A stretch of DNA of 64,000 nt from Polynucleobacter sp. AP-Sving-400A-A2 (GCF_018688155.1 NZ_CP061312.1:682001-746000); one strand, 5' to 3'; positions 8,647 through 17,960 are shown, counted from the first letter of the stretch. Made by a program: numbers and translations. The notes: a model not told the origin generated them from the letters alone.

Positions 8647-10308
8647 ATGGCTAGTTCAAAACCCCAAACCCCACCATCCGATACCAAAGCAGAACTACCT
8701 GTTCTGATTATTGGAGCGGGATTAGCAGGCCTGACCGTAGCTCTGCATATGGCAGAGACCCAACCGGTCATTGTGATGGCCAAGCGCGGTCTGGGTGAGG
8801 CGGCAACTGCTTGGGCGCAGGGCGGTATTGTTGGGGTGGTCGATAAAGTGCATGACAGTGTTGATTCTCATGTGGCTGATACCTTAGATGCTGGCGCAGG
8901 ACTCGTGGTGGAGTCTACTGCTCGATATATTGCTGAAGAAAGTGCTGAAGCCATTCGTTGGCTAGTTGAGCAGGGCGTTCCATTTACCGCCGATGAGACT
9001 GGTCCTATGGGTTTACATCTCACGCGTGAGGGCGGCCATAGTCAACGCCGCATTGCGCACGTTGCGGATGCTACTGGTAAGGCAATTCATGAGGTGTTGT
9101 TAGATAAGGCACGAGCCCATAAAAATATTCAACTGCTAGAGCACTGGATTGCTTTAGATCTGATTACCAATCGGCACTTGGATGCAAAGACGCAACGTAC
9201 TAAGCCGAATCGTTGCTATGGTGTGTATGCCCTTGATATTAAAAATAATCGTGTAGAAACAATTGAGGCCAAGTCGGTGGTATTAGCTACCGGCGGTGTT
9301 GGCAAGGTATATAAGTACACCAGCAATCCGGACACTGCGACAGGTGATGGTATTGCTATGGCTTGGCGTGCAGGCTGCCGTGTAGGTAATATGGAATTTA
9401 TTCAGTTTCATCCAACGTGCTTGTATCACCCTAGCGATAGAACCTTTTTAATTACTGAGGCGATGCGCGGTGAGGGTGGCTTACTCAAGCTGCCAAACGG
9501 TACTCGCTTTATGCCTGAGCATGATGAGCGCAATGAGTTAGCGCCGCGCGATATTGTGGCTAGAGCAATTGACTTTGAGATGAAAAAGCATGGCCTCGAT
9601 TACGTGCATCTTGATGCCACTCACTTAGGCGAAGCTTTTATTAAAGAGCATTTCCCGATGATCTATGCGCGCTGTATGAGCTTAGGGCTAGACATTACTA
9701 AAGAGCCGATACCTGTTGTACCGGCAGCGCATTACACCTGTGGTGGCGTAGTGACTGACCTCAAGGGGCGTACTGATTTGCCTGGTCTGTATGCGGTAGG
9801 TGAAGCTACTTATACCGGCTTGCATGGCGCTAATCGCTTGGCAAGTAATTCATTATTGGAGTGCATTGTTATTGGTAAATCAGCTGCTGCAGATATCTCT
9901 GCAATGAAAACACCAGCAATGCCAAAACTGCCGCTGTGGGATGAGAGTCAGGTAGAAGATGCAGATGAACAAGTGGTGATTGCCCATAACTGGGATGAGC
10001 TACGTTCATTAATGTGGAATTACGTCGGTATCGTGAGAACCAATCGAAGGCTAGAGCGAGCATTACATCGTATCAAACTCCTCAGATACGAAGTGCAAGA
10101 GTATTACGCTAACTTTAAAGTAACACGTGACTTAATTGAGCTTCGTAATCTGTTGGAGTGTGCGGAACTCATTGTGAGATCAGCTTTAATGCGTAGAGAG
10201 AGTAGGGGGCTGCATTACAGCCGTGATTACCCAGGAACTTGGGCAGTTTCTTATCCAACTATTTTGACGCCTCAGGCAGATGGTACCTCAGAAAATCCTG
10301 AGACCTAA
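8647..10308 (+). CDS. nadB: L-aspartate oxidase
   Basis: 553 aa. Oxidises L-aspartate to iminoaspartate, the first step of de novo NAD synthesis. The N-terminal FAD site is LIIGAGLAGLTVALHMAE (about 20-37). The succinate dehydrogenase/fumarate reductase-like signature follows, with AATAWAQGGI, REGGHSQRRI, ATGGVGKVYKYTSNP, FIQFHPTCLYHP and the C-terminal helical domain. Length fits the family. The remaining NAD genes nadA and nadC lie just downstream on the opposite strand, separated by a toxin-antitoxin pair. Confidence 0.95.
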   Translation: MASSKPQTPPSDTKAELPVLIIGAGLAGLTVALHMAETQPVIVMAKRGLGEAATAWAQGGIVGVVDKVHDSVDSHVADTLDAGAGLVVESTARYIAEESAEAIRWLVEQGVPFTADETGPMGLHLTREGGHSQRRIAHVADATGKAIHEVLLDKARAHKNIQLLEHWIALDLITNRHLDAKTQRTKPNRCYGVYALDIKNNRVETIEAKSVVLATGGVGKVYKYTSNPDTATGDGIAMAWRAGCRVGNMEFIQFHPTCLYHPSDRTFLITEAMRGEGGLLKLPNGTRFMPEHDERNELAPRDIVARAIDFEMKKHGLDYVHLDATHLGEAFIKEHFPMIYARCMSLGLDITKEPIPVVPAAHYTCGGVVTDLKGRTDLPGLYAVGEATYTGLHGANRLASNSLLECIVIGKSAAADISAMKTPAMPKLPLWDESQVEDADEQVVIAHNWDELRSLMWNYVGIVRTNRRLERALHRIKLLRYEVQEYYANFKVTRDLIELRNLLECAELIVRSALMRRESRGLHYSRDYPGTWAVSYPTILTPQADGTSENPET

Positions 10309-10311
10309 ACT

Positions 10312-10347
10312 CATTAAAGGTCGCCTTTTAAAACGGCCTCTTTAATG
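10312..10347. terminator. Inverted repeat at the nadB/brnA convergence, possible two-way terminator
   Basis: CATTAAAG (10312-10319) is the exact reverse complement of CTTTAATG (10340-10347), with a GCC/GGC pair inside. It begins just after the nadB stop and includes the last codons of brnA. There is no long T tract, so the role is tentative. Confidence 0.4.
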
Positions 10348-10586
10348 TAATTGTTGAGTCGAGTTTGCCAGCCTTTACCACTTGCCCGCAGTTTTTCCAG
10401 TACATCTAAGTCCATTCTGAGACTCAGCATCTCTTTAGTATTTTTAATGGGTGGTCTACCAACGCCTCTTTTGATAAGGGTGTCACCAACATAGACGTGG
10501 GCATCTCGAAACCACTGCTCATCTGCCTCTGGTGCATCATCTGGATCAACCCAATCTTCCTTCATATTTTTTAATTTCACGTTCAT
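10314..10586 (-). CDS. brnA: BrnA antitoxin
   Basis: 90 aa. The C-terminal half (KEMLSLRMDLDVLEKLRASGKGWQTRLNNYIKEAVL, about 50-86) is the ribbon-helix-helix DNA-binding domain of BrnA antitoxins, and the acidic N-terminal part (DWVDPDDAPEADEQWFRDA) fits the toxin-binding region. It neutralises BrnT and usually represses its own operon. Its start overlaps the end of brnT by 41 bp, which suggests translational coupling; an in-frame ATG at residue 8 would shorten the overlap. Confidence 0.88.
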   Translation of the reverse strand: MNVKLKNMKEDWVDPDDAPEADEQWFRDAHVYVGDTLIKRGVGRPPIKNTKEMLSLRMDLDVLEKLRASGKGWQTRLNNYIKEAVLKGDL

Positions 10587-10815
10587 TTGCTCTCCTCATA
10601 CTGATGATTCTTTTGATGTTGCCCCTATAAGTCCAAACAATAAAGACTGGTTGCTTGTCTAAATAGCCAAAAGTTCTAATCCTTATCTCACCATAATCTT
10701 GTCTGACATCAATTTGATCCAAGTGAGATTTGTCGAATATTTCGTTCGCCCTAGCCATATCAAGACCGCGTGTAAATAAGGTTATCTGTCGCTTTGCATC
10801 GTCAAATTCAATCAC
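10546..10815 (-). CDS. brnT: BrnT ribonuclease toxin
   Basis: 89 aa, full length for BrnT, a RelE-like ribonuclease toxin. The family pattern is visible: EFDDAKRQITLFTRGLDMARANEIF, then EIRIRTFGYLDKQPVFIVWTYRGNIKRIISMRRANEREIKKYE. The C-terminal RIISMRRANEREIKKY stretch carries the conserved basic/Glu residues. It is the first gene of the brnTA operon. A direct repeat just upstream may be the BrnA operator. Confidence 0.9.
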   Translation of the reverse strand: MIEFDDAKRQITLFTRGLDMARANEIFDKSHLDQIDVRQDYGEIRIRTFGYLDKQPVFIVWTYRGNIKRIISMRRANEREIKKYEGRLG

Positions 10816-10826
10816 TAAGCCACCCT

Positions 10827-10861
10827 ATTAATGTATATACAAAAATAATTAATGTCAATAC
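10827..10861. promoter_or_regulatory. Direct repeat upstream of brnTA, candidate BrnA operator
   Basis: ATTAATGTATATAC (10827-10840) and ATTAATGTCAATAC (10848-10861) differ at two positions and start 21 bp apart, two helical turns. They lie 12-46 bp upstream of the brnT start in AT-rich DNA. BrnA is an RHH autorepressor, so operator function is inferred from position. Confidence 0.45.
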
Positions 10862-10920
10862 ATAAATTAAGGCCCTAAAAACTGAAATGCCCGTAAATGT
10901 ATCTGCTTAGCCTAGAAAAG

Positions 10921-10951
10921 AAAAACCCCGCCGAATATCGGAGGGGTTTTG
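10921..10951 (-). terminator. Terminator downstream of nadC
   Basis: AAAACCCC-G-CCG / CGG-A-GGGGTTTT hairpin. A/T runs on both sides allow function in either direction. A second perfect 7-bp hairpin, TGTCAGC/GCTGACA, follows at 10958-10976, between this terminator and the nadC stop. Confidence 0.75.
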
Positions 10952-10992
10952 TAATGGTGTCAGCTGTAGGCTGACATTGCTTAGTAGATTAC

Positions 10993-11847
10993 TTACAAGA
11001 TTCTCATAGAAAAATCCACCGCCTTGATATCTTTAGTCAGTTTTCCGAGAGAGATGCGATCAACGCCAGTGGCTGCAATTGCCCTCATCTGATCCAAGTC
11101 GATTCCACCAGAAGCCTCTAGTAAGGCGCGACCTTTAGTAAAGGTGACAGCTTCTTTCATTTGCTCGGTAGTAAAGTTATCGATCAAGATATTTTTGGCG
11201 CCAGCATCTAAAGCTTCTTTCAGTTCGGCGAAGTTTTCTACTTCCACCTGTATATCTACCCCAGCATTTAAAGCCTGTGCAGCTTTTACTGCGGCAGCAA
11301 TGCTACCTGCGGCAGCAATATGATTTTCTTTAATTAAGATGCCATGCCAAAGTGCTAGACGTTGATTTTGACCACCACCGACGCGCACTGCGTATTTCTG
11401 CGCTTGACGTAATCCCGGAACGGTCTTACGAGTATCGAGTACTGCACAACCCTTTGGGTTTGGACTGACTCCTGCAATCGCATCAACATGCTGACGCGCA
11501 CTGCTGGCAGTCCAAGATAGTGTTTGTAAAAAATTAATACAGGGACGCTCAGCCGAGAGTAGGGCGCGAGAATTTGCATCAATATCACAAACTTTGGTAT
11601 CAGGCTTCATCAAGTCACCCTCTTGGTAATGCCAAGTGACTTTTGCTGTTGGATCTAATATTTTGAGGGTGCCTTCAAACCAATCTATCCCACAGAGCAC
11701 AGCCTCTTGGCGCACGATCAGTTGCGCATGTACAGGCTTGCTGGGAACCAGTTGCGCAGTCCAATCGCACCTACCAATATCTTCCATCAGCGCATCCGCA
11801 ATATTGCGTTGGCGGGCTTGTTCTACAGTTTCGTTGTAATCAAACAT
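10993..11847 (-). CDS. nadC: Nicotinate-nucleotide pyrophosphorylase (quinolinate phosphoribosyltransferase)
   Basis: 284 aa. Condenses quinolinate with PRPP to nicotinate mononucleotide, releasing CO2. Visible family blocks: LNFLQTLSWTAS-like (here CINFLQTLSWTASSARQHVD), DTRKTVPGLRQAQKYAVRVGGG, the basic loop NQRLALWHGILIKENHI, then VEVENFAELKEALDAG, LIDNF and EASGGIDLDQMRAIAATGVDRIS. Length fits NadC. It lies 45 bp downstream of nadA on the same strand, probably one transcript. Confidence 0.95.
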   Translation of the reverse strand: MFDYNETVEQARQRNIADALMEDIGRCDWTAQLVPSKPVHAQLIVRQEAVLCGIDWFEGTLKILDPTAKVTWHYQEGDLMKPDTKVCDIDANSRALLSAERPCINFLQTLSWTASSARQHVDAIAGVSPNPKGCAVLDTRKTVPGLRQAQKYAVRVGGGQNQRLALWHGILIKENHIAAAGSIAAAVKAAQALNAGVDIQVEVENFAELKEALDAGAKNILIDNFTTEQMKEAVTFTKGRALLEASGGIDLDQMRAIAATGVDRISLGKLTKDIKAVDFSMRIL

Positions 11848-11892
11848 GCATATTCAATCAAAATTACTATCAAGAAAAATATCAAAACTAGA

Positions 11893-13020
11893 TTAGGCGG
11901 CACCAATATGCTTCACAAAGCCATGTTGAGCCTTAGCCAGAAGATCGGGATGATTTTTTGTGAAATCTAACATTCGTTCGATACAACCCAATGCTTTGAC
12001 ACGAATATCTTCTTTGATAAAAATTTCACCAGAGGCGTTCTCAAGACAATTGAGAATGCCTTGCAAACCATTCATCGCCATCCAGGGACAGTGGGCGCAG
12101 CTCTTGCAGGTGGCGCTATCACCAGCAGTGGGAGCCTCAATCAAGACTTTATTAGGAGCCAATTGGCGCATGCGATGCAAGATGCCATTATCGGTAGCCA
12201 CAATGTATTCAGAAGTAGAGCCTTCAACTACGGCTTTAATCATGGCAGATGTGGAGCCAACGACATCTGCTAAATCTACAACCGCTTGTGGAGACTCGGG
12301 GTGAACTAGAACCATGGCATTGGGATGTGCTGCCATTAGCATTTCTAATTCAACCGCTTTAAATTCATCATGAACAATGCATGCGCCATTCCATAGCAAC
12401 ATATCAGCGCCAGTCTGCTCCTGAATATAGCGACCTAGATGACGATCAGGTGCCCATAAGATTTTTTTACCTTCAAGCTTGAGTTGATGAACGATAGCTA
12501 AAGCACAAGAGCTTGTTACCATCCAATCAGCCTGGGCTTTAACAGCTGCACTCGTATTGGCATAGACAACTACAGTGCGATCCGGATGCAGTGCTCTAAA
12601 GGCGGCAAAGTCAGCAGCATCACAACCTAAGTCTAAAGAGCAGCTTGCCTCCAAGTCTGGCATGAAGACGCGCTTTTCTGGACTTAGAATCTTGGCAGAT
12701 TCACCCATAAAACGCACGCCAGCAACAATCAAGTTTTTAGCAGAGTGGTTTTTGCCAAAGCGTGCCATTTCTAAAGAATCAGCAACAAAGCCACCAGTTT
12801 CTGTTGCAAGATCTTGAATATCACCATCGACGTAATAATGAGCAACTAAAGCAGCATCTTTCTCAATCAGCAATTTCTTAATGCGGGCAATGACAGCAGC
12901 TTTCTCGGTGCCATGGAGTTGTGGGGGTATTTTGGCCCAAGCTTGGGCAGTGCAGGTAGCTCCGGCAGCATTCTGCTGGGGGTAATCAAAAGCTATAGAA
13001 GTGCTAACAGTGGAAGTCAT
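11893..13020 (-). CDS. nadA: Quinolinate synthase A
   Basis: 375 aa. An iron-sulfur enzyme that joins iminoaspartate and dihydroxyacetone phosphate to quinolinate. The three family Cys positions are seen in [27 protein letters not shown] and [13 protein letters not shown]; the second and third match known [4Fe-4S] ligands. Other marks are [15 protein letters not shown] and [24 protein letters not shown]. It is the first gene of nadA-nadC and completes, with nadB, the aspartate route to NAD. Confidence 0.95.
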   Translation of the reverse strand: MTSTVSTSIAFDYPQQNAAGATCTAQAWAKIPPQLHGTEKAAVIARIKKLLIEKDAALVAHYYVDGDIQDLATETGGFVADSLEMARFGKNHSAKNLIVAGVRFMGESAKILSPEKRVFMPDLEASCSLDLGCDAADFAAFRALHPDRTVVVYANTSAAVKAQADWMVTSSCALAIVHQLKLEGKKILWAPDRHLGRYIQEQTGADMLLWNGACIVHDEFKAVELEMLMAAHPNAMVLVHPESPQAVVDLADVVGSTSAMIKAVVEGSTSEYIVATDNGILHRMRQLAPNKVLIEAPTAGDSATCKSCAHCPWMAMNGLQGILNCLENASGEIFIKEDIRVKALGCIERMLDFTKNHPDLLAKAQHGFVKHIGAA

Positions 13021-13070
13021 AGGTAATTTTATCTCTATTATGCGAGCTTGCGACAGCTGACCTCAATTAC

Positions 13071-14456
13071 TTAAAACGGTAGCTTTGCTTCTGGCTTTGC
13101 GGCTAACAATACCGCCTTAAACTCGGCCTGTATACGCTGGATAGCCTCTTCACTATCTGCCTCAAAGCGCATCACCACAACTGGTGTTGTGTTGGAAGGT
13201 CGGGCCAGACCAAAGCCATCCGCGTATTCGACTCGCACACCATCGATCGTATTGATTGACTCTGATGTTGGGAACTTCGCATTGGCTTTAATTGTTTCTA
13301 GTAGGGAAAAAGGTTCACCTTCGGCGCAAGCGAGTTGCAATTCTGGGGTGCAGATTGCATTTGGTAAGCCGTTGAGGGTGTCGCTTGGATTTTTCTCTTT
13401 GCTAAGAATTTCTAGCAAGCGTGCGCCGGTGTAAAGACCATCATCAAAGCCAAACCAACGATCCTTAAAGAAGATGTGACCACTCATCTCACCAGCCAGC
13501 GGGGCGCCAGTTTCTTTGAGCTTAGCTTTGACTAAAGAGTGGCCTGTTTTCCACATGATGGGTTCGCCACCATGTTCCTTCACGAAGGTGGCTAGGTTGC
13601 GAGTGCACTTCACGTCGTAAATAATTTGACCACCTGGATTGCGGGAGAGTACATCTTTTGCAAAGAGCATCATTTGGCGGTCTGGGAAAATGACTTGGCC
13701 GTCTTTAGTGACTACGCCTAAACGATCAGCATCACCATCAAAAGCAAGGCCTAATTCATTATCGGTAGTTTGCAGGTTCTTGATGAGGTCTTGCAGGTTT
13801 TCAATATGGGCTGGATCCGGATGGTGATTGGGAAAATGACCATCGACTTCGCAGAATAATTCTTGAACTTCGCATCCTAAAGCTCTGAACAGCTTGCCAG
13901 CAAAAGCGCCACCAACACCATTGCCACAATCCACTGCAATCTTCATGGGGCGAGCCAGCTTCACATCGCCAACAATATAGTTGAGGTACATCGGGAAAAT
14001 ATCAAAGGTGCTCCGTGTACCTTGGCCGATAGCAAATTTCTTAGCTTCAATGCGTTTACGCAAATCCTGAATCTTTTCACCATAAATCGCAGCTGTACCC
14101 AAGACCATTTTGAAGCCGTTGTAGTTCGGTGGATTATGGCTACCTGTAATCATGATGCCGGACTTGGGTGTCTTACCGTTGATGGTGTGATTGGCAGCAA
14201 AGTAGACCATTGGAGTAGCCACCATACCTAAATCGATCACATTGATGCCGGTAGAGAGTAGGCCTTCTGTTAAAGCTTCAATTAAGCTAGGACCAGAAAG
14301 ACGACCATCACGACCAATAACGATATCGGTTTCACCAAGCTCACGCATTTCAGTGCCAAAAGCTTGGCCAATCAGTTTAGCGATAGAGGGATCTAAGGTC
14401 TCATCAATAATGCCGCGGATGTCATACGCTTTAAAAATTGAAGGGGATAGTTTCAC
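13071..14456 (-). CDS. manB: Phosphomannomutase/phosphoglucomutase
   Basis: 461 aa of the alpha-D-phosphohexomutase family (AlgC type), interconverting hexose 6- and 1-phosphates for nucleotide-sugar, LPS and exopolysaccharide synthesis. Domain 1 begins with the family mark FKAYDIRGIID. The phosphoserine loop is MITGSHNPPNYNGFK (about residues 103-117), the Mg-binding loop DGDADRLG (about 241-248), the sugar-binding loop GEMSGHIFFKDRW, and the C-terminal phosphate-binding RPSNTTPVVVMRFEA. Whether it acts mainly on mannose or glucose phosphates cannot be told from sequence. It is followed on the genome by MazEF and pgi in the same orientation. Confidence 0.9.
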   Translation of the reverse strand: MKLSPSIFKAYDIRGIIDETLDPSIAKLIGQAFGTEMRELGETDIVIGRDGRLSGPSLIEALTEGLLSTGINVIDLGMVATPMVYFAANHTINGKTPKSGIMITGSHNPPNYNGFKMVLGTAAIYGEKIQDLRKRIEAKKFAIGQGTRSTFDIFPMYLNYIVGDVKLARPMKIAVDCGNGVGGAFAGKLFRALGCEVQELFCEVDGHFPNHHPDPAHIENLQDLIKNLQTTDNELGLAFDGDADRLGVVTKDGQVIFPDRQMMLFAKDVLSRNPGGQIIYDVKCTRNLATFVKEHGGEPIMWKTGHSLVKAKLKETGAPLAGEMSGHIFFKDRWFGFDDGLYTGARLLEILSKEKNPSDTLNGLPNAICTPELQLACAEGEPFSLLETIKANAKFPTSESINTIDGVRVEYADGFGLARPSNTTPVVVMRFEADSEEAIQRIQAEFKAVLLAAKPEAKLPF

Positions 14457-14473
14457 TTTGATTCCTGGTGGTA

Positions 14474-14842
14474 TTAATGAGCAATTTCGATGATTGAGTT
14501 TAGACCCTCACAAGCCTCCTGAAAGAGAGCGGGCGGCAGATTCTTCCATGGATGGGGTCTTGCGGAGCGCAGGCGCCAGTCAAAAGATTTTGGCTGATGT
14601 GTCAAGATAAAGACGGGCTCACTGCGACCAATAGAAAATTTGATTGCAAATGGATTGGTTTCATTAGACTTTGCGTGCGTCATAGGGAGCCCAATAACAA
14701 GGCCAGTTTTTTCATTAAATGCTTTAGGTGAGAGGACGAGCATGGGATGCTCATCTTTCATTTCTTTTCCCAATTGGGGATTAAAGTTAATCCAAATCAT
14801 GTCCCTACGCTCAGGAACCCAAGCCTTCAATTTTTCTGCCAT
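14474..14842 (-). CDS. MazF/PemK-type endoribonuclease toxin
   Basis: 122 aa with the PemK/MazF fold: VPERRDMIWINFNPQLGKEMKDEHPMLVLSPKAFNEKTGLVIGLPMTH at the N-terminus, then a beta-barrel core. The opening RRDMIWINFNPQLGKE carries the conserved start of the RNase fold, and the LVLSPKAFN and VIGLPMT segments are classic. The ATG overlaps the antitoxin stop (TAATG), so translation is coupled. It lies between the phosphohexomutase gene and pgi, an insertion in an otherwise metabolic run. Confidence 0.85.
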   Translation of the reverse strand: MAEKLKAWVPERRDMIWINFNPQLGKEMKDEHPMLVLSPKAFNEKTGLVIGLPMTHAKSNETNPFAIKFSIGRSEPVFILTHQPKSFDWRLRSARPHPWKNLPPALFQEACEGLNSIIEIAH

Positions 14843-15102
14843 TAAATAATTTCTTTCCCAATGGGTGTTGATGTCATTACTTCGCCACCATGTGTCTCTG
14901 GATCAAAGGCTTTTAGCTTTTGAGAGAGGCTCAGTTTAGGCTTGCCAACCACCCGGAGTAAAACACCATCCTTAACAACCTCAACTGAGATAGGGACTCC
15001 TTGAGAGAAATGGGCAGCCTTAGCCACTGGTGAGGTGATTCGAACACCAAGACCATTCCCCCATTCTTGAATGGTTTGCTGTACCTTTAATGCTGGAGCC
15101 AT
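14842..15102 (-). CDS. MazE/AbrB-type antitoxin
   Basis: 86 aa. Residues about 5-45 form a swapped-hairpin AbrB/MazE domain: IQEWGNGLGVRITSPVAKAAHFSQGVPISVEV, close to the canonical WGNSLAVRIP pattern. The C-terminal tail is the expected toxin-binding arm. The ATG at 15102 is chosen over a GTG six bases upstream, because AGGGGG precedes the ATG at the right distance and overlaps the GTG. Confidence 0.87.
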   Translation of the reverse strand: MAPALKVQQTIQEWGNGLGVRITSPVAKAAHFSQGVPISVEVVKDGVLLRVVGKPKLSLSQKLKAFDPETHGGEVMTSTPIGKEII

Positions 15103-15120
15103 AGGCACCCCCTAGATAAA

Positions 15121-15140
15121 TGTTTATACAAGTTTAAACA
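15121..15140. promoter_or_regulatory. Inverted repeat upstream of the mazEF-like pair, candidate operator
   Basis: TGTTTA (15121-15126) and TAAACA (15135-15140) form a symmetric repeat about 19 bp upstream of the antitoxin start. On the minus strand a TATAAA -10-like element lies within it. Autorepression by the MazE-like protein is expected for this family. Confidence 0.4.
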
Positions 15141-15187
15141 ATATGCCTGGCAATGTCAATTTGATCAGACTTAGGCGGATTGGTACT

Positions 15188-16678
15188 CTATGAATTTAAT
15201 AAATTAATACGAGCGGCAGTCACAGCATCAATATCTGCACTGGCAGCGATATCATTCTGATGACTTGCAAGTGCTTTCTCGATTGGCTTGGCTAGCACTT
15301 TGCCGAATTCAACGCCAGGCTGATCAAAGCTATTGATATTCCACAAAGCGCCTAATGTCGCAGTGCGGTTTTCGTATAAAGCGAGTAGAGCGCCAAGATA
15401 AAACGCATTGAGTTTAGGTAGCAACAAGAGATTGCTTGGGCGCTTACCTGGATAGACATCATTTGGATTTGCAGCAGACTTACCATTTGCCAATGCCTGA
15501 GCTTGCGCTAAACAGTTCGAAAGTAGAATACGATGATGCGCAATAGCCTCAGGTCGATCACTCATGGGTTCACGCACGGCAATGAAATCAATTGGAATGA
15601 TCTCCGTACCCTGATGAAAGAGCTGAAAGTACGAGTGTTGGGCATTACTACCCGCGCTGCCAAATACCACTGGTGAAGAATGCTTAACTGCCTTGCCATC
15701 CCGATCCACGCTCTTGCCGTTACTTTCCATGTCCAGTTGCTGCAACCACTTTGGAAACCAATCTAAAGCATCTGCATACGGAATAGCGGCATAGGCTTTG
15801 ATCTGATATTTCTCTTGCTGGTGGAGCAAAGAGAGTGCCATGATGACGGGGAGATTTTCTTCAAGGGGTGCATTCTTAAAATGCAAATCTATCGCTTCGG
15901 CGCCAGCTAAAAATTGTTTGAATGTCTCAAAGCCATATTGCAAAGCAATCGGTAAACCTACTGCCGACCATACAGAGTAGCGACCACCCACCCAATCCCA
16001 GAAAGGAAAGATATTGTCTTGGCTTACGCCAAAGTCTTTGGCGGCAGGGATGTTGGCAGTGACTGCATACAAAGAATCAATAATTTGGCTGGAAGAACAA
16101 CCGCTGTCTTTAAGCCAGGCAACAACAGCTTTAGCATTCATGGAGGTTTCAAGAGTCGTGAATGACTTCGAGACCACGATGACGCGAGTGCTATGCGCTT
16201 GAGCGCGAGCGAGGATACGCGCTAACTCAGCTGTATCAATATTAGCCAAAAAATGCATCCGCATACCGCGGCTTACAATCCCGGGAACATGGGCGAGTGC
16301 TTCAATTGCTAAGCGAGGACCAAAGTCTGATCCGCCTATGCCAATATGAATGACATCGGTTACGCCTACCCATGTATTACACAGCGCATCAATGCGATGC
16401 CAAACTTCAGAAACCGCGGGCATGACATCTTTGCCATCGATCATGACTGGCGTTTTGCTTAAGTTGCGCAACGCAGAGTGAAGGGCGGGACGATCTTCGC
16501 TATTGTTGATGTGCTTACCAGCAAACATATCTGCAATAAATTGCTCTAGATGACTTTGGCGAGCGGAAGCAAAGAGTTTTTTCCAGCTGGCCGTATCGAT
16601 TCCTTGATAAGCGGTGTCGAGCACCACATCAAGGGCAGAGTGAATATTTTGGTTAGCTAATTCGGCGTGCGCAGACAT
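15188..16678 (-). CDS. pgi: Glucose-6-phosphate isomerase
   Basis: 496 aa. Interconverts glucose 6-phosphate and fructose 6-phosphate. Family blocks: VIHIGIGGSDFGPRLAIEAL (phosphate-site GIGGSDFGP), VVSKSFTTLETSMNA, FPFWDWVGGRYSVWSAVGLP (the P. glucose isomerase signature), MESNGKSVDRDG, PVVFGSAGSNAQHSYFQLFHQG (Glu/His region) and QPGVEFGKVLA. It is shorter than the roughly 550-aa E. coli enzyme but full domain order is present. It is the first gene of the pgi-mazEF-phosphohexomutase run. Confidence 0.94.
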   Translation of the reverse strand: MSAHAELANQNIHSALDVVLDTAYQGIDTASWKKLFASARQSHLEQFIADMFAGKHINNSEDRPALHSALRNLSKTPVMIDGKDVMPAVSEVWHRIDALCNTWVGVTDVIHIGIGGSDFGPRLAIEALAHVPGIVSRGMRMHFLANIDTAELARILARAQAHSTRVIVVSKSFTTLETSMNAKAVVAWLKDSGCSSSQIIDSLYAVTANIPAAKDFGVSQDNIFPFWDWVGGRYSVWSAVGLPIALQYGFETFKQFLAGAEAIDLHFKNAPLEENLPVIMALSLLHQQEKYQIKAYAAIPYADALDWFPKWLQQLDMESNGKSVDRDGKAVKHSSPVVFGSAGSNAQHSYFQLFHQGTEIIPIDFIAVREPMSDRPEAIAHHRILLSNCLAQAQALANGKSAANPNDVYPGKRPSNLLLLPKLNAFYLGALLALYENRTATLGALWNINSFDQPGVEFGKVLAKPIEKALASHQNDIAASADIDAVTAARINLLNS

Positions 16679-16817
16679 GGCTGGATTTTATCAATAAGGG
16701 CATTCAAATCACCCTAAAACACTGAAAATGTTACGATTTGAGTAATATAAGCGCTTTAGCTTAGCTAAAAGCTATTACAAAATTGAGACATATCTGAAAT
16801 CAGGTCAGGAATAGCGG

Positions 16818-17954
16818 ATGGAGCAGGTTGATTGCGTGGTGGTAGGCGCTGGAGTAGTTGGTTTGGCAGTTGCTCGCGAGATGGCTTTGCAGGGCCGAGA
16901 AACGATTTTGCTCGAGCGTGAGGATTCTTTTGGAACCATCAGTAGTGCACGCAACAGTGAAGTGATTCACGCAGGGATTTATTACCCTAAGGACTCTCTA
17001 AAGGCTAAGCTCTGCGTAGAAGGTAATCGTCTCTTGTATGAATACTGCCGAAGTCATCAAGTGAGCACGCAAGCCTACGGTAAGTTAATCGTTGCTGTAG
17101 ATGCTAGTCAGTTAGATGACCTTCAGGCAATTCTTTACAAGGCTCAAAATAACCAAGTGCCTGATATCAAGATGATTTCTGGGGCGCAAGCTAAAGCCTT
17201 AGAACCAGAGCTACAGTGCGAGGCTGCAGTGCTCTCCAGCTCAACCGGTGTAGTTGATAGTCATGGATTAATGCTGTCACTACTGGGTGGCTTTGAAGAT
17301 GCAGGCGGTATGGTGGCTTATCAATCACCTTTACTCAGCGCTAAGCCAATTGGTAATAATGCTGAAGGTGGCTTTGAGCTCACCATTGGCGGTGCTGATG
17401 GCATGACTATTCAGACCAAGTTATTAATTAATTGCGCAGGACTCAGTGCTCCAGCACTGGCGCAAAAAATTGAGGGACTCTCAAAAGACCTCATACCCAA
17501 AGCCTACTTCGCAAAAGGTAATTACTTCTCCTTATCTGGCAAATCGCCATTCAGCCACTTGATATATCCAATACCTGAGCCCGGCGGATTGGGCGTTCAC
17601 CTGACCCTCGACATGGGTGGACAAGCGAAGTTTGGACCAGACGTCGAGTGGCTTGATATTGATGAGGAAAGTCAGATTAACTACACAGTTGATCAAGGGC
17701 GGGGAGATGGCTTTTATGCAGCCGTCAGAAAATATTGGCCTGGTCTAAAAGATGGCTCCTTGCAAGCAGACTATTCTGGCGTCAGGGCCAAAATCGTCCC
17801 GCCAAATGCCTCGGCAGGAGACTTTTACTTTGAAGGACCCCAACAGCATCAACTGAACGGCTTATACAACCTTTATGGCTTTGAGTCCCCGGGACTTACC
17901 TCTTGTTTGGCAATTGCAGGGCATCTAGAAGTTTTGATTAAAGAGTCTAAATAA
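16818..17954 (+). CDS. FAD-dependent oxidoreductase, L-2-hydroxyglutarate oxidase-like
   Basis: 378 aa of the DAO/LhgO family. The N-terminal dinucleotide fold is VVVGAGVVGLAVAREMALQG (about residues 7-26), ending in the ribose-binding acid of LLERE. The typical SARNSEVIHAGIYYP segment follows, where family members attach or contact FAD; then KLLINCAGLSAP and a C-terminal closing FAD contact YNLYGFESPGLTSCLAIAGHL. The likely reaction is oxidation of L-2-hydroxyglutarate or a similar 2-hydroxyacid with electrons passing to the quinone pool. The substrate is inferred from family resemblance only. Monocistronic, divergent from pgi. Confidence 0.85.
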   Translation: MEQVDCVVVGAGVVGLAVAREMALQGRETILLEREDSFGTISSARNSEVIHAGIYYPKDSLKAKLCVEGNRLLYEYCRSHQVSTQAYGKLIVAVDASQLDDLQAILYKAQNNQVPDIKMISGAQAKALEPELQCEAAVLSSSTGVVDSHGLMLSLLGGFEDAGGMVAYQSPLLSAKPIGNNAEGGFELTIGGADGMTIQTKLLINCAGLSAPALAQKIEGLSKDLIPKAYFAKGNYFSLSGKSPFSHLIYPIPEPGGLGVHLTLDMGGQAKFGPDVEWLDIDEESQINYTVDQGRGDGFYAAVRKYWPGLKDGSLQADYSGVRAKIVPPNASAGDFYFEGPQQHQLNGLYNLYGFESPGLTSCLAIAGHLEVLIKESK

Positions 17955-17960
17955 ATCAAT

